Part shown: positions 16,591 through 25,742 of the stretch, piece by piece
Numbering within the stretch: the first letter of the stretch is position 1
Layout of the letters: every line of letters begins with the position of its first letter
From: Clostridiales bacterium
GTDB lineage: Bacteria; Bacillota; Clostridia; Lachnospirales; Lachnospiraceae
Direction of reading: 5' to 3'
NCBI GenBank assembly: GCA_018369015.1
Contig: JAGZDD010000006.1
Coordinates: forward strand, 1-61,143
Length of the DNA stretch: 61,143 bases
The notes under the pieces: model-generated
Seen by the model: the letters and a program-made list of their open reading frames with translations, nothing else
Databases searched by the model: none
What the model was told of the DNA's origin: nothing
Position numbers and translations under genes: made by a program

Positions 16591-17428
16591 CGTCCTTCAC
16601 CCCTGTTTTTTTCATCTGATAGTCCAAAAGTGCTATGGCATTTTCTAACTCATTGATAAGATTTTTATTCTTATCCATATACGGCCACATAAATTCAATC
16701 GTCAGCGCGCCGTGATAATCATTCGCCGCCAGCCTTTTAATCATACGTTCAATATCCAGATAACGCTCTTTCGTATTCCCATTTACGGCCTCGCATATTT
16801 TAATGTGCGCATTGGCCGCCATAGGTAATAAATACTCAATTTCCTCAAAGCATTCATCATCAATGAGCGGCTGCTGCGGCCCGGTAAATTTTTTATAATT
16901 AAAAATATCCGGACATGTCCGCAAATACGGATTATTGATCTTTTTTTGCAGCTCAAGGATTTCCCCGGCGCGAAGGCATACATCATTATGGTTTTCTAAC
17001 GCCAGCTTTATATTTTTCACAGCCGCATAATCTGAGATTTCACGGAGTCCTTCATATACCCACTGCATCTGAGTATCATAAGGGATATTTTCCTTCTTCC
17101 ATCCGGTAAATACCCGTACGAGCGGCACGCCCAGCCGGACGCTCATATCGATCCACGCCTTTACCTTTTCTATATCCTGGCGGCGCAAATCGGCGCTTGT
17201 CCGGCACAGATCATGTTCTAAGGACATACAGGTTATCTGTACGCCATTGTTCTCGCCAAGCTCCTGAAGCTTGCGCATATTCTCATAGGAAGTATCTTTA
17301 AAATCAATATCCACAACCTCCATTCCCTGCGCGCCCATTTTTCCTATTAGCTCCACAAAGCCCTCCATCGACAGCTCCCCGCTCTCTAACAGCGGGTGCG
17401 CGCTCCATGTACTCACACTTAAAATCAT
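16583..17428 (-). CDS. Sugar phosphate isomerase/epimerase family protein (TIM barrel)
   Basis: A 281-residue protein of the xylose-isomerase-like TIM-barrel superfamily (AP endonuclease 2 fold). Typical elements are MILSVSTWSAHPLL at the first strand, MGAQGMEVVDIDF, AAVKNIKLALENHND with metal-binding Glu and His, TCPDIFNYKKF, and GALTIEFMWPYMD near the end. It probably isomerises or epimerises a keto-sugar or inositol derivative with a divalent metal. The start MILSV is set by GGGGGTAAG a few bases upstream; the upstream gene ends five bases before. The paralogue next door is in the same fold but not closely similar. Confidence 0.88.
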   Translation of the reverse strand: MILSVSTWSAHPLLESGELSMEGFVELIGKMGAQGMEVVDIDFKDTSYENMRKLQELGENNGVQITCMSLEHDLCRTSADLRRQDIEKVKAWIDMSVRLGVPLVRVFTGWKKENIPYDTQMQWVYEGLREISDYAAVKNIKLALENHNDVCLRAGEILELQKKINNPYLRTCPDIFNYKKFTGPQQPLIDDECFEEIEYLLPMAANAHIKICEAVNGNTKERYLDIERMIKRLAANDYHGALTIEFMWPYMDKNKNLINELENAIALLDYQMKKTGVKDDE

Positions 17429-17432
17429 TTTC

Positions 17433-18353
17433 TTACCCCCATACATCTTCCTGCTTAAGAATTTCTTCCATATAGTTTTTAGCCTCTGCTATGTACCGTT
17501 CCGGTTCTTTATAGCCTGTCAGCTCAAATGATAAAAAGCCCTGATAGCCAACCTCTTTTAATGCCCGGACAACACCGTTCCAGTCGATAATCCCCATTCC
17601 CGGAGGCAGCGAATAACACAGCAGGCCATCGCCGTCCCTTAAATGGACATGCTTGATCCTATCTCTGAGCTTATAAATCGACCACGGCAAATATTCTCTT
17701 TGTACAAGCTGCCAAGCCGTATCAAAGTTCGTTCCAAAATTTGGACTTTGGATCACATCCGCCGCCCTTAAAAAAGCGTCCGTTGTGCCAACCTCCACAT
17801 TGGCATGGCCTTCTAATACAAAATAAATCCCCGCTTCCTCGCATATCCGGGTCAGCTCCCTTAAAGAATCCATATAGTTTTCCCACGCTCCCACAGCGTC
17901 GTATCCCGGCGGCAGCTCCATCTTTAATTTAGGTTCTAACGGTGAAGATAATGACGGATGGAAATAGCAGGGCAGATAATCGATCGGCGCCCTCATTTCA
18001 TTGGGCCAGTTAGAAACAATGTTCACCTTATCCGTTCCCAGAGCCACAGCCGTTTCCACGCCGCGTTTAAAAATGTCATAGGCCTCCTGCTTGCTTTTTA
18101 TATCCCGCTCCATCAGCCCCGTAACCAGATTGGCATACAGGACAAATTCCGTCAGTTCCATCCCATAGCTTAAATACAGATTTTTTAATGTACGGATTTT
18201 CTCCGCTGTATAATAATGCTCTAAGTCTTCCTTTTGAGCAGCAATCAGTTCCACGCCCTGAAATCCCATGCCGCCGATTCTTTTTACGGCATTATCATAA
18301 GGCGCATTATAATGGGGATATGTAAAACATCCCACAGCACATCCTAATTTCAC
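17433..18353 (-). CDS. Sugar phosphate isomerase/epimerase family protein (TIM barrel)
   Basis: A 306-residue TIM-barrel protein that starts at GTG with AGGAGG nearby (KLGCAVGCFTYPHYN). Recognised elements: MGFQGVELIAAQ, ICEEAGIYFVLEGHANVEVG with likely metal-binding Glu and His, NFGTNFDTAWQLV, and IKHVHLRDGDG with HVH at the catalytic face, then GFLSFELTGYKEPERYI. This fits the metal-dependent isomerase/epimerase superfamily. It is adjacent to a second member and a Gfo/Idh dehydrogenase; such triplets are common in operons for inositols or rare sugars. The substrate cannot be told from sequence. Confidence 0.88.
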   Translation of the reverse strand: MKLGCAVGCFTYPHYNAPYDNAVKRIGGMGFQGVELIAAQKEDLEHYYTAEKIRTLKNLYLSYGMELTEFVLYANLVTGLMERDIKSKQEAYDIFKRGVETAVALGTDKVNIVSNWPNEMRAPIDYLPCYFHPSLSSPLEPKLKMELPPGYDAVGAWENYMDSLRELTRICEEAGIYFVLEGHANVEVGTTDAFLRAADVIQSPNFGTNFDTAWQLVQREYLPWSIYKLRDRIKHVHLRDGDGLLCYSLPPGMGIIDWNGVVRALKEVGYQGFLSFELTGYKEPERYIAEAKNYMEEILKQEDVWG

Positions 18354-18403
18354 GCTTCTCCCTCCTTGTATCTGTTATCATAAACAAAACATGCCGCCTG
18401 CGT

Positions 18404-19261
18404 CTATTCTTTCACAGCCCCGCTTGTCAGCCCGGATACAATATATCTTTGGAAAAACAGCGCCAGGCACAAAGGCACGATCGTTGCCACAACGCCGGAA
18501 GCCATCATCATTCCATAATCCACGCCAAACTTTGTGCTAAATTCCGAAACAGCCACAGGAATCGTCTTTGCCGCGTCCGACTGAGTAAAGACAAGAGCGT
18601 ACAAAAATTCATCCCAAGCCATAAGGAAGGACAGCGCGCCCACAGCCACAAATCCCGGCGCCGCAGCGGGAACAATAATCTTACGGTATACCCCAAACCA
18701 TGTACAGCCGTCGATCCTCCCGGCATCTTCTAAATCCTTCGGGATAGACGCATAATATCCGTTCATCACCCAAATGACATAGGCCAGTATAAAATTCGTA
18801 TCAATAACAATAAGCGTTATGAGCTTATCCAACATTCCCATCCGGCTCCCCATCACATAATAAGGAACTAAAAGTGCAATAGGCGGCAGCAGCTGGAAAA
18901 ACATGGCTAAAAACAGTAAGGCTTTTTTTCCTTTAAATATCAATCTTGAAAATGCGTAGGCTGCCAGTGAGCCCAGCACAATACTAAGAAGTGTGGATAT
19001 TCCGGCAACGATAAAGCTGTTGGCAATAGAACGCCGAAATACTGCCGCCTGAGCCTCAGCCTCGCCGCCTGCTCCAAATAAAGTCGCATAGCGCTCAAAA
19101 GTTATTTGTTCCGGCAATAGATTTGTTCCGCTATTAAGCATTTCTTTCCCCGGTATAATACTGGAAATAAACATCCATAAAAGAGGCGCCATTGTCCAGA
19201 TCACCACAAGAATTACGGCAGCATACAATAAAACTCTTTTCAATCTTTTTTTCAGCTTCAT
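18404..19261 (-). CDS. CUT1 sugar ABC transporter permease (MalG type)
   Basis: A 285-residue inner-membrane permease with six predicted helices. It begins KRLKRVLLYAAVILVVIWTM, followed by the usual long external loop (GTNLLPEQITFERYATLFG). The EAA-like motif that contacts the ATPase is DLEDAGRIDGCTWFGVYRKI. GGAGGG lies upstream of the ATG. It pairs with the upstream MalF-type gene. No ATPase is in the operon, as is usual in Firmicute CUT1 systems that share an MsmK-like ATPase. Confidence 0.92.
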   Translation of the reverse strand: MKLKKRLKRVLLYAAVILVVIWTMAPLLWMFISSIIPGKEMLNSGTNLLPEQITFERYATLFGAGGEAEAQAAVFRRSIANSFIVAGISTLLSIVLGSLAAYAFSRLIFKGKKALLFLAMFFQLLPPIALLVPYYVMGSRMGMLDKLITLIVIDTNFILAYVIWVMNGYYASIPKDLEDAGRIDGCTWFGVYRKIIVPAAAPGFVAVGALSFLMAWDEFLYALVFTQSDAAKTIPVAVSEFSTKFGVDYGMMMASGVVATIVPLCLALFFQRYIVSGLTSGAVKE

Positions 19262-19275
19262 AACACCCTCCCCGG

Positions 19276-20157
19276 TTAATCCTTTGATCTTAACACCTTA
19301 AAATAAAGAAGCGAAAGCACAAGCGCCAGCACCGCGATCACCATGGCGATGGCTGCGCCCTTCCCATAATTTAAGTAGTTAAAGGTTTCAAAGTAACTGT
19401 AAAAGCTAATGACCATTGTTTTATTTGCCGGTCCGCCTTTTGTCAGGACATAGACAATATCAAAGACACGGATCGCCTGGATCGTACGCAGGACCAGGAT
19501 CACTAAAATCATCGGCTTAAGCGCCGGCATGTAAACCGCCCAAAACCGTTTCCATGCTCCCGCCCCATCTACGACAGCCGCCTCTAAAACATTTTTAGAT
19601 ACCGTCTGGAGCCCTGCAAGAAGCATAACAACAACCAGCGGAAGCATCCGCCATGTATCTGCCAAAATAATCATATGCAAGGCTGTACTGCCATCGCTCA
19701 GCCAGGCTATACTATCTGAGATAATCCCCAGCTTCATTAAAACCCTGTTTAAAATGCCATAATTGGCATTTAAAATCCAATTCCAAAGGTTCGCATTCAC
19801 GATCGTAGGTACGGCCCACGGGAGGAGGATCAAAGCTCTGACAATCCCCCGCCCTACAAATCTCTGGTTCAGCAGCATCGCTACAAGCACACCCAAAACC
19901 ATTTGGACTGCAATAGAAACAATACAGAAATACAAAGTAATCCCTATCGACTGCCAAAATTCAGAATTGGCGAAGATTTCACTATAATTTTGAAGTCCTA
20001 TGAAATCCGTTTCAAAGCTCATCGGATGAACCTTGTTAAAACTTAGCCATATGGAATAGCATACAGGAAATATCCCCATCCCGAAAATAATCAGCACTGC
20101 CGGAGCAATCATCATATAGGCTGTCCGAGACTGATACTTTGCTTTGTTTTTAGACAT
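19276..20157 (-). CDS. CUT1 sugar ABC transporter permease (MalF/UgpA type)
   Basis: A 293-residue permease with six helices. The first is in RTAYMMIAPAVLIIFGMGIF. The EAA motif is VLEAAVVDGAGAWKRFWAVY. The sequence continues to the end with AMVIAVLALVLSLLYFKVLR. The start MSKNKAK is used; the longer frame begins at a TTG inside the ribosome-site region. It lies 15 bp from the MalG-type permease and about 50 bp after the binding-protein gene. It should form the heterodimeric channel for the sugar imported by this cluster. Confidence 0.92.
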   Translation of the reverse strand: MSKNKAKYQSRTAYMMIAPAVLIIFGMGIFPVCYSIWLSFNKVHPMSFETDFIGLQNYSEIFANSEFWQSIGITLYFCIVSIAVQMVLGVLVAMLLNQRFVGRGIVRALILLPWAVPTIVNANLWNWILNANYGILNRVLMKLGIISDSIAWLSDGSTALHMIILADTWRMLPLVVVMLLAGLQTVSKNVLEAAVVDGAGAWKRFWAVYMPALKPMILVILVLRTIQAIRVFDIVYVLTKGGPANKTMVISFYSYFETFNYLNYGKGAAIAMVIAVLALVLSLLYFKVLRSKD

Positions 20158-20209
20158 TACCCCTTCCCCCTTCAAATGTAACGCTTTTGTATCTGCTTAA
20201 TTTTTCCTG

Positions 20210-21526
20210 TCATTTTGTAAATTTCAGGGATTCCTCGGCCGCCTGATCTAACGCTTCTTCAGGGGAAAGATCTCCAAGGAGCGCCGCGCTGATCTTGGGC
20301 TGGAGCATTGTCGACCATTCACTGTAATCCGCAAGCTGCGGCCGGAACTGAGAGTATTCATACTGAGGATACATCAGCTCCAGATAGCCGTATTTTTCAA
20401 GAAGCTGCGGATCTTCATAAAGCGCTTTGAGCGTTGGCAGCGTTCCGTTATTTTCAAGAGCAAATTTCTGATTATCCGGACTTACAAGCATTTCAATAAA
20501 CTTCCAGGCATATTCCGGCGAATCCGAGGTGGAAATAATACCAATACCACCGCCGCCAGTCACAGCCGCACTAGTCACAGTTCCATTTCCGGGAACCAGG
20601 CATATTCCCACATCCCCCGCAATTTCGGATTCATCAGGATCATTGGCAAGTTCCCAGGCAAAGGACCAGTTCATAACAAAAGCAACATCCCCGGCCATAA
20701 AAGGGTCCAGATTTTCTCTGTCGCCATAAGATAAGGACGCCGGATCGGCCCACCCTTCTTTAATGGAATCCGTCATCACAGATAAGCCCTGCACGCCTTC
20801 CGGGCTGTTAAATACCATTTTCCCCTGATCGTCCATCCACTGGCCGCCAAAGGCATAAAGCATTGTCGTCATATCACAGATCAGGCCCTCCGCCTGTTTT
20901 CCGGCCCAGGCGATCCCATATTTTACAAGGCCCTGTTCCATCAGATCCTTTGACATGCTTTCAAGCTCATCCCAGGTTGCCGGAGGATTCTCATAACCGC
21001 CCTCTTCAAGGATTTTTTTATTATAGAACATCCATTTTCCATTATTGGCAAATGGAATTGCCTGAGTTTTTCCGTCATAAACAAGCTGCTCTAATGTGGC
21101 GTCCACAAAGGATTCCTAAAATTCCTCCGTCATATATGAATTAAGATCCATCGTAATTCCCAGGTCGCCAAATTCGGCCGCCCATGGCACATCTACATAT
21201 ACAAGATCTGCGTCAGTCCGCCCGCTGAAAGATGTTGCAATTTTTTGATGTGTATTATCGTAAGCCTGACTGATCACTTCTACAGCAATCCCGTACTTTT
21301 CTTCATATTGCCCGCCCACATGTTCAAATAAAGCAACATCATCCGTTGTTGAAATAATCGTAATTTTGTCTGGCTTATCCGTACCATTATCCGATACAGA
21401 ACCGTTTTGTTGACCATTCTTGCTCTCTTGAAGATCACTGCTTTCGTTTTTTGGCGCTCCCTGGCAGGCCGCCAGCAGACACGACAGAGAAATAATACAT
21501 AAACACCCGATTTTACTCTTTTTCAT
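20210..21526 (-). pseudogene. Extracellular sugar-binding lipoprotein interrupted by an in-frame amber codon
   Basis: This reads as one CUT1 solute-binding protein of 438 codons plus an internal stop. The first 136 codons carry a lipoprotein signal (IISLSCLLAAC) and the first lobe (AVEVISQAYDNTHQKIATSF). TAG at 21116-21118 then interrupts the frame (MTEEF-stop-ESFVDATLEQ). The same frame continues intact for 302 codons with typical features such as YDGKTQAIPFANNGKWMFYN and WDELESMSKDLMEQG. There is no other frameshift. A GTG at 21106 could restart translation, but without a signal peptide. Recent nonsense mutation, readthrough, or sequencing error are all possible. It is the first gene after the AraC regulator and precedes both permeases. 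Confidence 0.85.
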
Positions 21527-21626
21527 AATACTCCTCCAATATATGTATATTATGCATATTTACCTCAAGATTACAGAACAATTCAGCGCTGATTTTATTA
21601 TTTTTCTGTGATCTTTATGGTTTGAA

Positions 21627-22577
21627 TTATATAAAATGCTCTCTGCCATTGCTATTTTTATCTTGCTTATTTTTTGTACAATTTTGCTTTCGATAGACCA
21701 GCGGGCTAACCCCGTTTTTTCTCTTGAATACTCTGTTAAAATAACTCAGACTTGAAAAACCGGTATCCATTGCGATCTTTCCAACGGAATCCTCTGAAAA
21801 CAGCAAAAGCTTTTCAGATTCTTTAATACGGATATAATTAAGGTACTCCACAAATGTATGTTCTGTGGCCGCCTTAAACATCCTGCAAAAATTATAAATG
21901 CTTATGCATGACTGCGCGGCAACCTCATGTAATTCCATAGGCTTATTATAATTATTTTCCATATAAATCAGCGAGTTTTTAACCTTTTCTAACGCCGAAA
22001 CCTTTTCCGGGTCAAGCTGAGGAATACAGATATATTTATTTCTCAGAAAAAAAGCAAACATTTGCATAAGATATGCCTGTATTTGAATTTCATACCCAAA
22101 CTGCTTTTCCCGGTATTCTTTTAATGTCCTTTCTAACAGACCACGGATATAATAATTATTCTGGATACGGAAATGCTGTTTATTTCCCATTTGCTCAAAA
22201 ATAATATTCGATAAATACTTAAACTGCTCGATTTCTTTCAAATATGGAAGTAAAACGGAGCCCCGGAATTGCAAAATCAGCAGGCAATGCTCCGGCGTCA
22301 TTTTCCGGGTAGAATGAAGTTCATCCGAACCGATAATTGTTATGTCGCCTTCCTCCGACAAAAACTCCTCATTGCCAACCTTAATTTTTGTTTTTCCTTC
22401 AATCTGACATAAAATTTCCCAGTAATGGTGCCAGTGCAGCTGAGCGCCGGGCCACCGGTAGGTGCAGGCCATAAAAGGCAAATTAGATTCGGACATATAA
22501 AAGTCTTTTGCTACTACAGCGTCCTTATACTCACAATTTTCGATATAAAAATCACTATATTCAATCTTCTTTTCCAT
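21627..22577 (-). CDS. AraC-family regulator with cupin sensor
   Basis: A 316-residue regulator. The N-terminal half contains a cupin-like ligand pocket (LHWHHYWEILCQIEGKTKIK, EGDITIIGSDELH). The last 100 residues hold two HTH motifs (MELHEVAAQSCISIYNFCRM and VGKIAMDTGFSSLSYFNRVF, then KRKNGVSPLVYRK). The start MEKKIEY is chosen by GGAAAGG upstream; the frame runs 42 codons further into repeat sequence. It lies 100 bp upstream of the binding-protein gene in the same direction and is the likely regulator of the 15.5-21.5 kb sugar operon. Confidence 0.92.
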   Translation of the reverse strand: MEKKIEYSDFYIENCEYKDAVVAKDFYMSESNLPFMACTYRWPGAQLHWHHYWEILCQIEGKTKIKVGNEEFLSEEGDITIIGSDELHSTRKMTPEHCLLILQFRGSVLLPYLKEIEQFKYLSNIIFEQMGNKQHFRIQNNYYIRGLLERTLKEYREKQFGYEIQIQAYLMQMFAFFLRNKYICIPQLDPEKVSALEKVKNSLIYMENNYNKPMELHEVAAQSCISIYNFCRMFKAATEHTFVEYLNYIRIKESEKLLLFSEDSVGKIAMDTGFSSLSYFNRVFKRKNGVSPLVYRKQNCTKNKQDKNSNGREHFI

Positions 22578-22608
22578 AATTACACCTTTCCAAAATATTA
22601 CTATGAAA

Positions 22609-22915
22609 GTTATCAAGTGGGCAGGCGCAGGGGCAAATTTATTTGACCCTGCGTATGCACATTTGATAACCCCAAAGTATGAGCACGAGTTGCCGTCAGG
22701 CAACGGAAAGTGCGAATACTTTGGGGCAGGATTGCGGGAGTGCCATAGGCACGGAGCAATCCAAAGCGGAGCTTTTTGATTTAACAGGAAACGAAGTTTC
22801 CTGTTAAATCAAAAAGAGTTCCGCCAGCGGAACTCTCACATAGGTGCGCGGGAGCTTTAGCGCCCGTGCGCCTAAAAACGTTACGGTTCACAGGCGCCCT
22901 GTAAACCGTAACCTA
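22609..22915. repeat. Chain of seven consecutive stem-loops
   Basis: Non-coding block of about 305 bp. Stems in order: GTTATCAA outer arms enclosing CGCAGGG/CCCTGCG (22609-22669); CCCCAAAGTAT/ATACTTTGGGG with inner GTTGCC/GGCAAC (22670-22726); GGATTGC/GCAATCC with inner GTGCC/GGCAC (22729-22761); a perfect 21-bp stem CTTTTTGATTTAACAGGAAA(C) with loop GAA (22772-22816); GAGTTCCGC/GCGGAACTC (22816-22835); GTGCGCGGG/CCGTGCGC (22843-22871); and GTTACGGTTCACAGG/CCTGTAAACCGTAAC (22880-22913). Related blocks occur at 27130 and 29990. No transposase is present. Confidence 0.85.
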
Positions 22916-22930
22916 AAGACTATATTCAAC

Positions 22931-24124
22931 CTATTTCCCCGGCTCCAGCAAATATTTAAAAAAGCCGTCCATAGCTTCCTTTGTTTTGAATTTGCCAATA
23001 TAGACCTGGTTTCCCATAGCCCCGGCCAAAACCTCGGGCATACGCACATGCATACATAAGGACAGACGGTATTTTTCCACAATTTCCTCATCGCTGTGGG
23101 CATATGTGCGGTCATCCCTGCGGCCCACGAAGGGGCAGTAAAAATGCTCGCCCTTATAGTTTTCAGTGATCCGGTCATGGACAATCATATCCGCCCATAT
23201 TTTATAAACATCCACACTGTTGGCATAATTGAGCATATCGGTTGTAAAACCGCCGCTCGGACGCATATTCACCTCAAGTGCCACAATATCCCCTTTTTTG
23301 CCAAGCCCTTCCTGATCTTTAAGGAGCCGGAAAAATTCCAGGTGGACAAACCGGCTCTTGACGCCAAAGCTGGCCACGCAGCGGCGCCCGGCTTCCCTAA
23401 CATCATCCTTAAGCTTTTTCTCAATATAATAATAGCTGTCCTCCTCATTGTTCACTGTGTCCATAATGGACACCATCGTGACGTTGCCCGACTCAAACAG
23501 AGGCTCCCCTTTGCTGTTAATAATGGCATCGTAGGAGCAGATGCGCCCGTCAATAAATTCCTCCATAATATACTGCACAGGAGGAAGCTCTTCAAAAAAC
23601 TTTACAAGCTCCGCTTCATTATTCAGCTTATATGTAGCGCTGGCCCCCACGCCGTTGTCTGGCTTCACAATCACAGGATAACCGACAGCCTTGATAAACT
23701 CCCGGGCAGCTTCAAGATCTTCAACCATATGGTACCTGGCTGTGGGAACCCCCGCGGCCTCATAGTATTTCTTCATCCCGGACTTAAATTTAATCCGGTA
23801 CATATCTTCATTTTTAAAGCCTGTCGTAATATTAAAATCGGTCCGAAGCATGGCGTCCTTTTCAAGCCAATATTCATTATTGCTTTCCAGCCAGTCAATC
23901 TTTCCATATTTAAAAGAAAAAAATGCCACGGCCCGGTAAACCTCGTCATAATTTTCAAGACTATCCACCCGGTAATATTCATTAAGATTTTCCTTAACAT
24001 TAATATCCAGCTCATCATAAGGCGAATCCCCAATGCCAAGGACATTCGCGCCGTTATTTTTTAACTCCTTACAAAACTGCCAATAATTGGTAGGAAAGTT
24101 GGGTGAAATAAATATAAAATTCAT
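22931..24124 (-). CDS. ATP-grasp ligase-like protein
   Basis: A 397-residue cytoplasmic protein with the ATP-grasp fold. An N-terminal domain (NFIFISPNFPTNYWQFCKEL) precedes the ATP-grasp core: FKSGMKKYYEAAGVPTARYH, VGYPVIVKPDNGVGASATYK (phosphate-binding loop and lysine), MEEFIDGRICSYDAI, and the magnesium ligands VALEVNMRPSGGFTTDML. It resembles CarB/DdlA-like ligases that couple ATP to amide, ester or thioester formation through an acyl phosphate. The specific substrate is not recognised. AGGAGG lies six bases before ATG. It is the last gene of an LCP-esterase-esterase-ATP-grasp operon, 80 bp after the second esterase. Confidence 0.85.
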   Translation of the reverse strand: MNFIFISPNFPTNYWQFCKELKNNGANVLGIGDSPYDELDINVKENLNEYYRVDSLENYDEVYRAVAFFSFKYGKIDWLESNNEYWLEKDAMLRTDFNITTGFKNEDMYRIKFKSGMKKYYEAAGVPTARYHMVEDLEAAREFIKAVGYPVIVKPDNGVGASATYKLNNEAELVKFFEELPPVQYIMEEFIDGRICSYDAIINSKGEPLFESGNVTMVSIMDTVNNEEDSYYYIEKKLKDDVREAGRRCVASFGVKSRFVHLEFFRLLKDQEGLGKKGDIVALEVNMRPSGGFTTDMLNYANSVDVYKIWADMIVHDRITENYKGEHFYCPFVGRRDDRTYAHSDEEIVEKYRLSLCMHVRMPEVLAGAMGNQVYIGKFKTKEAMDGFFKYLLEPGK

Positions 24125-24150
24125 AATAAGCCTCCTGCTTCATAATCAAA

Positions 24151-24183
24151 GGATATGCCGCCTTACGGCGGCACTGCTATAAA
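24151..24183. repeat. Short palindrome TGCCGCC-TTAC-GGCGGCA
   Basis: A perfect 7-bp stem at 24156-24173 between the ATP-grasp and esterase genes, followed by ACTGCTATAAACG. Near-identical elements precede the LacI-PfkB gene (43832-43849, followed by CACTATAAC) and atpE (36391-36409). It may be a dispersed element or a regulatory hairpin. Confidence 0.55.
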
Positions 24184-24205
24184 CGAAAGCCAATCGCCAG
24201 GGCTT

Positions 24206-24961
24206 TCATAGTATCTTCGGCAAAAAGTAATCTACCTGGCGAAACCACCAGTTCCAGTCATGGTTGACATCATAGCCCCAGTAATCAAACCATGCATGAA
24301 TCCCTTTCTGGCAAAGCACCTCCTCAAGCTCCCTGGTGCTGGCCTTAAGTTCGTCCTCCCAGGCACCCTGGCCGACGCAAAAAATCAGCTTCCGCTCATT
24401 ATACATCTGTATATACGGATGATCCCACGGCATATTCCTTAAATAATCTATGGGCGAATTATCATAAATCAACGGCTCCATATAATCGCCAAAGGAATCC
24501 CGTGAGCTGTAAAGCCCGCTTAAGGACAAATTGCCGTCAAATAAATCTGGCCTTCTAAAGAAAAAGTTGGCTGAATGCATAGCCCCCATACTACAGCCAA
24601 AGCTAAGAATCCCCCGGGCTCTTTGCCCGCCGTTCCCGGCGGCGTTCCTTTCAAAAATCTCCGAAACAAGCTCATCGACAACATAATGATACCACTGTTC
24701 ATGGCGCACGATACGGTCGTGAGGATTCCCGCCTTTGGCGGACCATGTTTCCCCGTCGATCGTATCTGCCGTAAATATCTGGACGCGGCCCTGCTCAATA
24801 GGTCCTGACCACACATCAATCATACGAAAATTTTCAAAATCATAAAACCGTCCATTCTGGCATGGAAAATACAGGCATGGGCGTCCGCTGTGCCCATAAA
24901 CCTTAAACTCCATATCCCGGCCAAGATATTGGCTATAATGCTTATGATACTCAATATTCAT
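24206..24961 (-). CDS. Esterase-family alpha/beta hydrolase
   Basis: A 251-residue hydrolase of the esterase D/antigen 85-like family. It begins MNIEYHKHYSQYLGRDMEFK and has VYGHSGRPCLYFPCQNGRFY, nucleophile Ser in GILSFGCSMGAMH and the final His in YDVNHDWNWWFRQ. No signal peptide is visible, so it is probably cytoplasmic. The start overlaps the end of the preceding esterase gene by 11 bases, which indicates translational coupling; AAGGTGATAAGA precedes ATG. The two esterases are only distantly similar, so they probably have different substrates. Family members release acyl groups from small molecules or transfer them. Confidence 0.87.
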   Translation of the reverse strand: MNIEYHKHYSQYLGRDMEFKVYGHSGRPCLYFPCQNGRFYDFENFRMIDVWSGPIEQGRVQIFTADTIDGETWSAKGGNPHDRIVRHEQWYHYVVDELVSEIFERNAAGNGGQRARGILSFGCSMGAMHSANFFFRRPDLFDGNLSLSGLYSSRDSFGDYMEPLIYDNSPIDYLRNMPWDHPYIQMYNERKLIFCVGQGAWEDELKASTRELEEVLCQKGIHAWFDYWGYDVNHDWNWWFRQVDYFLPKIL

Positions 24962-25730
24962 TCTTATCACCTTCATTTTCCAGCTCAAGACACCGCATAA
25001 ATACTGGAATCTGTCGCTCCCAGCAGGCCTCGCAGTGCTGCCCGCCGGGCACAATACGCATACAGACATTCACCTGTTTATCTAAAAATGCACCTGTACT
25101 CCGCTTCAATGCCTCCAAAATCTTACTGTGATTTTTCATTTCCTCACTGCCATAATCCATGTACACTCTCGTATCCGGAAAAAACTGGGTATCCCGAATG
25201 AGCTGGGTCATTTTTGCAGGAGCCACCCAAAGACTGGGAGAAAGCGCCACAGCTCTGGAAAATATATGATTGTAACGGCACAGCGCAAACAAAGACATAA
25301 GTCCTCCCATGGAGCTGCCGCAAATATACGTAAACTCCCGCTGGGGCATTGTCCGAAAACGCCGGTCCACAGCAGGCTTTAGCACCTGGATGAGCCAATC
25401 CATATATGCTTCCCCTTTCGGTTTTATATGGCCCATGCCCCGCGCCAGAAACGGCCACGGCGAATACTCCGACAACCGCTCGGTTCCCTCGTGGTTACAT
25501 TCCACAGCCACAATAATCATTCCAGCCGCCGTCCTGTCCATATATTCCTTCATGCCCCAGCACTTGCCGTAAGTGGCGTCTGAGTTAAAAAAGACGTTGT
25601 GGCCGTCAAACATATATAAAACAGGATAAGACTTGTTCCCGCTCTCATAGCCGACAGGCAGATAATAATAAACGCTCCGGCCTTTATCCCCGGACAGAGA
25701 AGGGAGCTTTATCATTTCCTTAATGACCAT
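24951..25730 (-). CDS. Esterase-family alpha/beta hydrolase
   Basis: A 259-residue hydrolase of the same PF00756-type family. Key elements are YYYLPVGYESGNKSYPVLYM then FDGHN, nucleophile Ser in YICGSSMGGLMSLFA, the acidic residue region VYMDYGSEE, and the catalytic His in IVPGGQHCEACWERQ. No signal peptide. Three consecutive ATG codons are possible starts (25736, 25733, 25730); the third has the best distance to GAGGAGG. The ribosome site overlaps the stop of the LCP gene, so the two are coupled. Confidence 0.88.
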   Translation of the reverse strand: MVIKEMIKLPSLSGDKGRSVYYYLPVGYESGNKSYPVLYMFDGHNVFFNSDATYGKCWGMKEYMDRTAAGMIIVAVECNHEGTERLSEYSPWPFLARGMGHIKPKGEAYMDWLIQVLKPAVDRRFRTMPQREFTYICGSSMGGLMSLFALCRYNHIFSRAVALSPSLWVAPAKMTQLIRDTQFFPDTRVYMDYGSEEMKNHSKILEALKRSTGAFLDKQVNVCMRIVPGGQHCEACWERQIPVFMRCLELENEGDKNEY

Positions 25731-25742
25731 CATCATGCCTCC

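Noticed and set aside
21106..21118. Programmed frameshift in the sugar-binding protein
   Set aside because: The two halves are in the same frame, so only a stop codon has to be explained; no slippery sequence is needed.
22609..22915. CRISPR array
   Set aside because: The repeats are inverted and unlike each other, with no regular direct repeats or spacers, and no cas genes are near.
23096..24064. 322-codon frame opposite the ATP-grasp gene
   Set aside because: The minus-strand gene has clear ATP-grasp motifs, a ribosome site and neighbours; the plus-strand frame has none.
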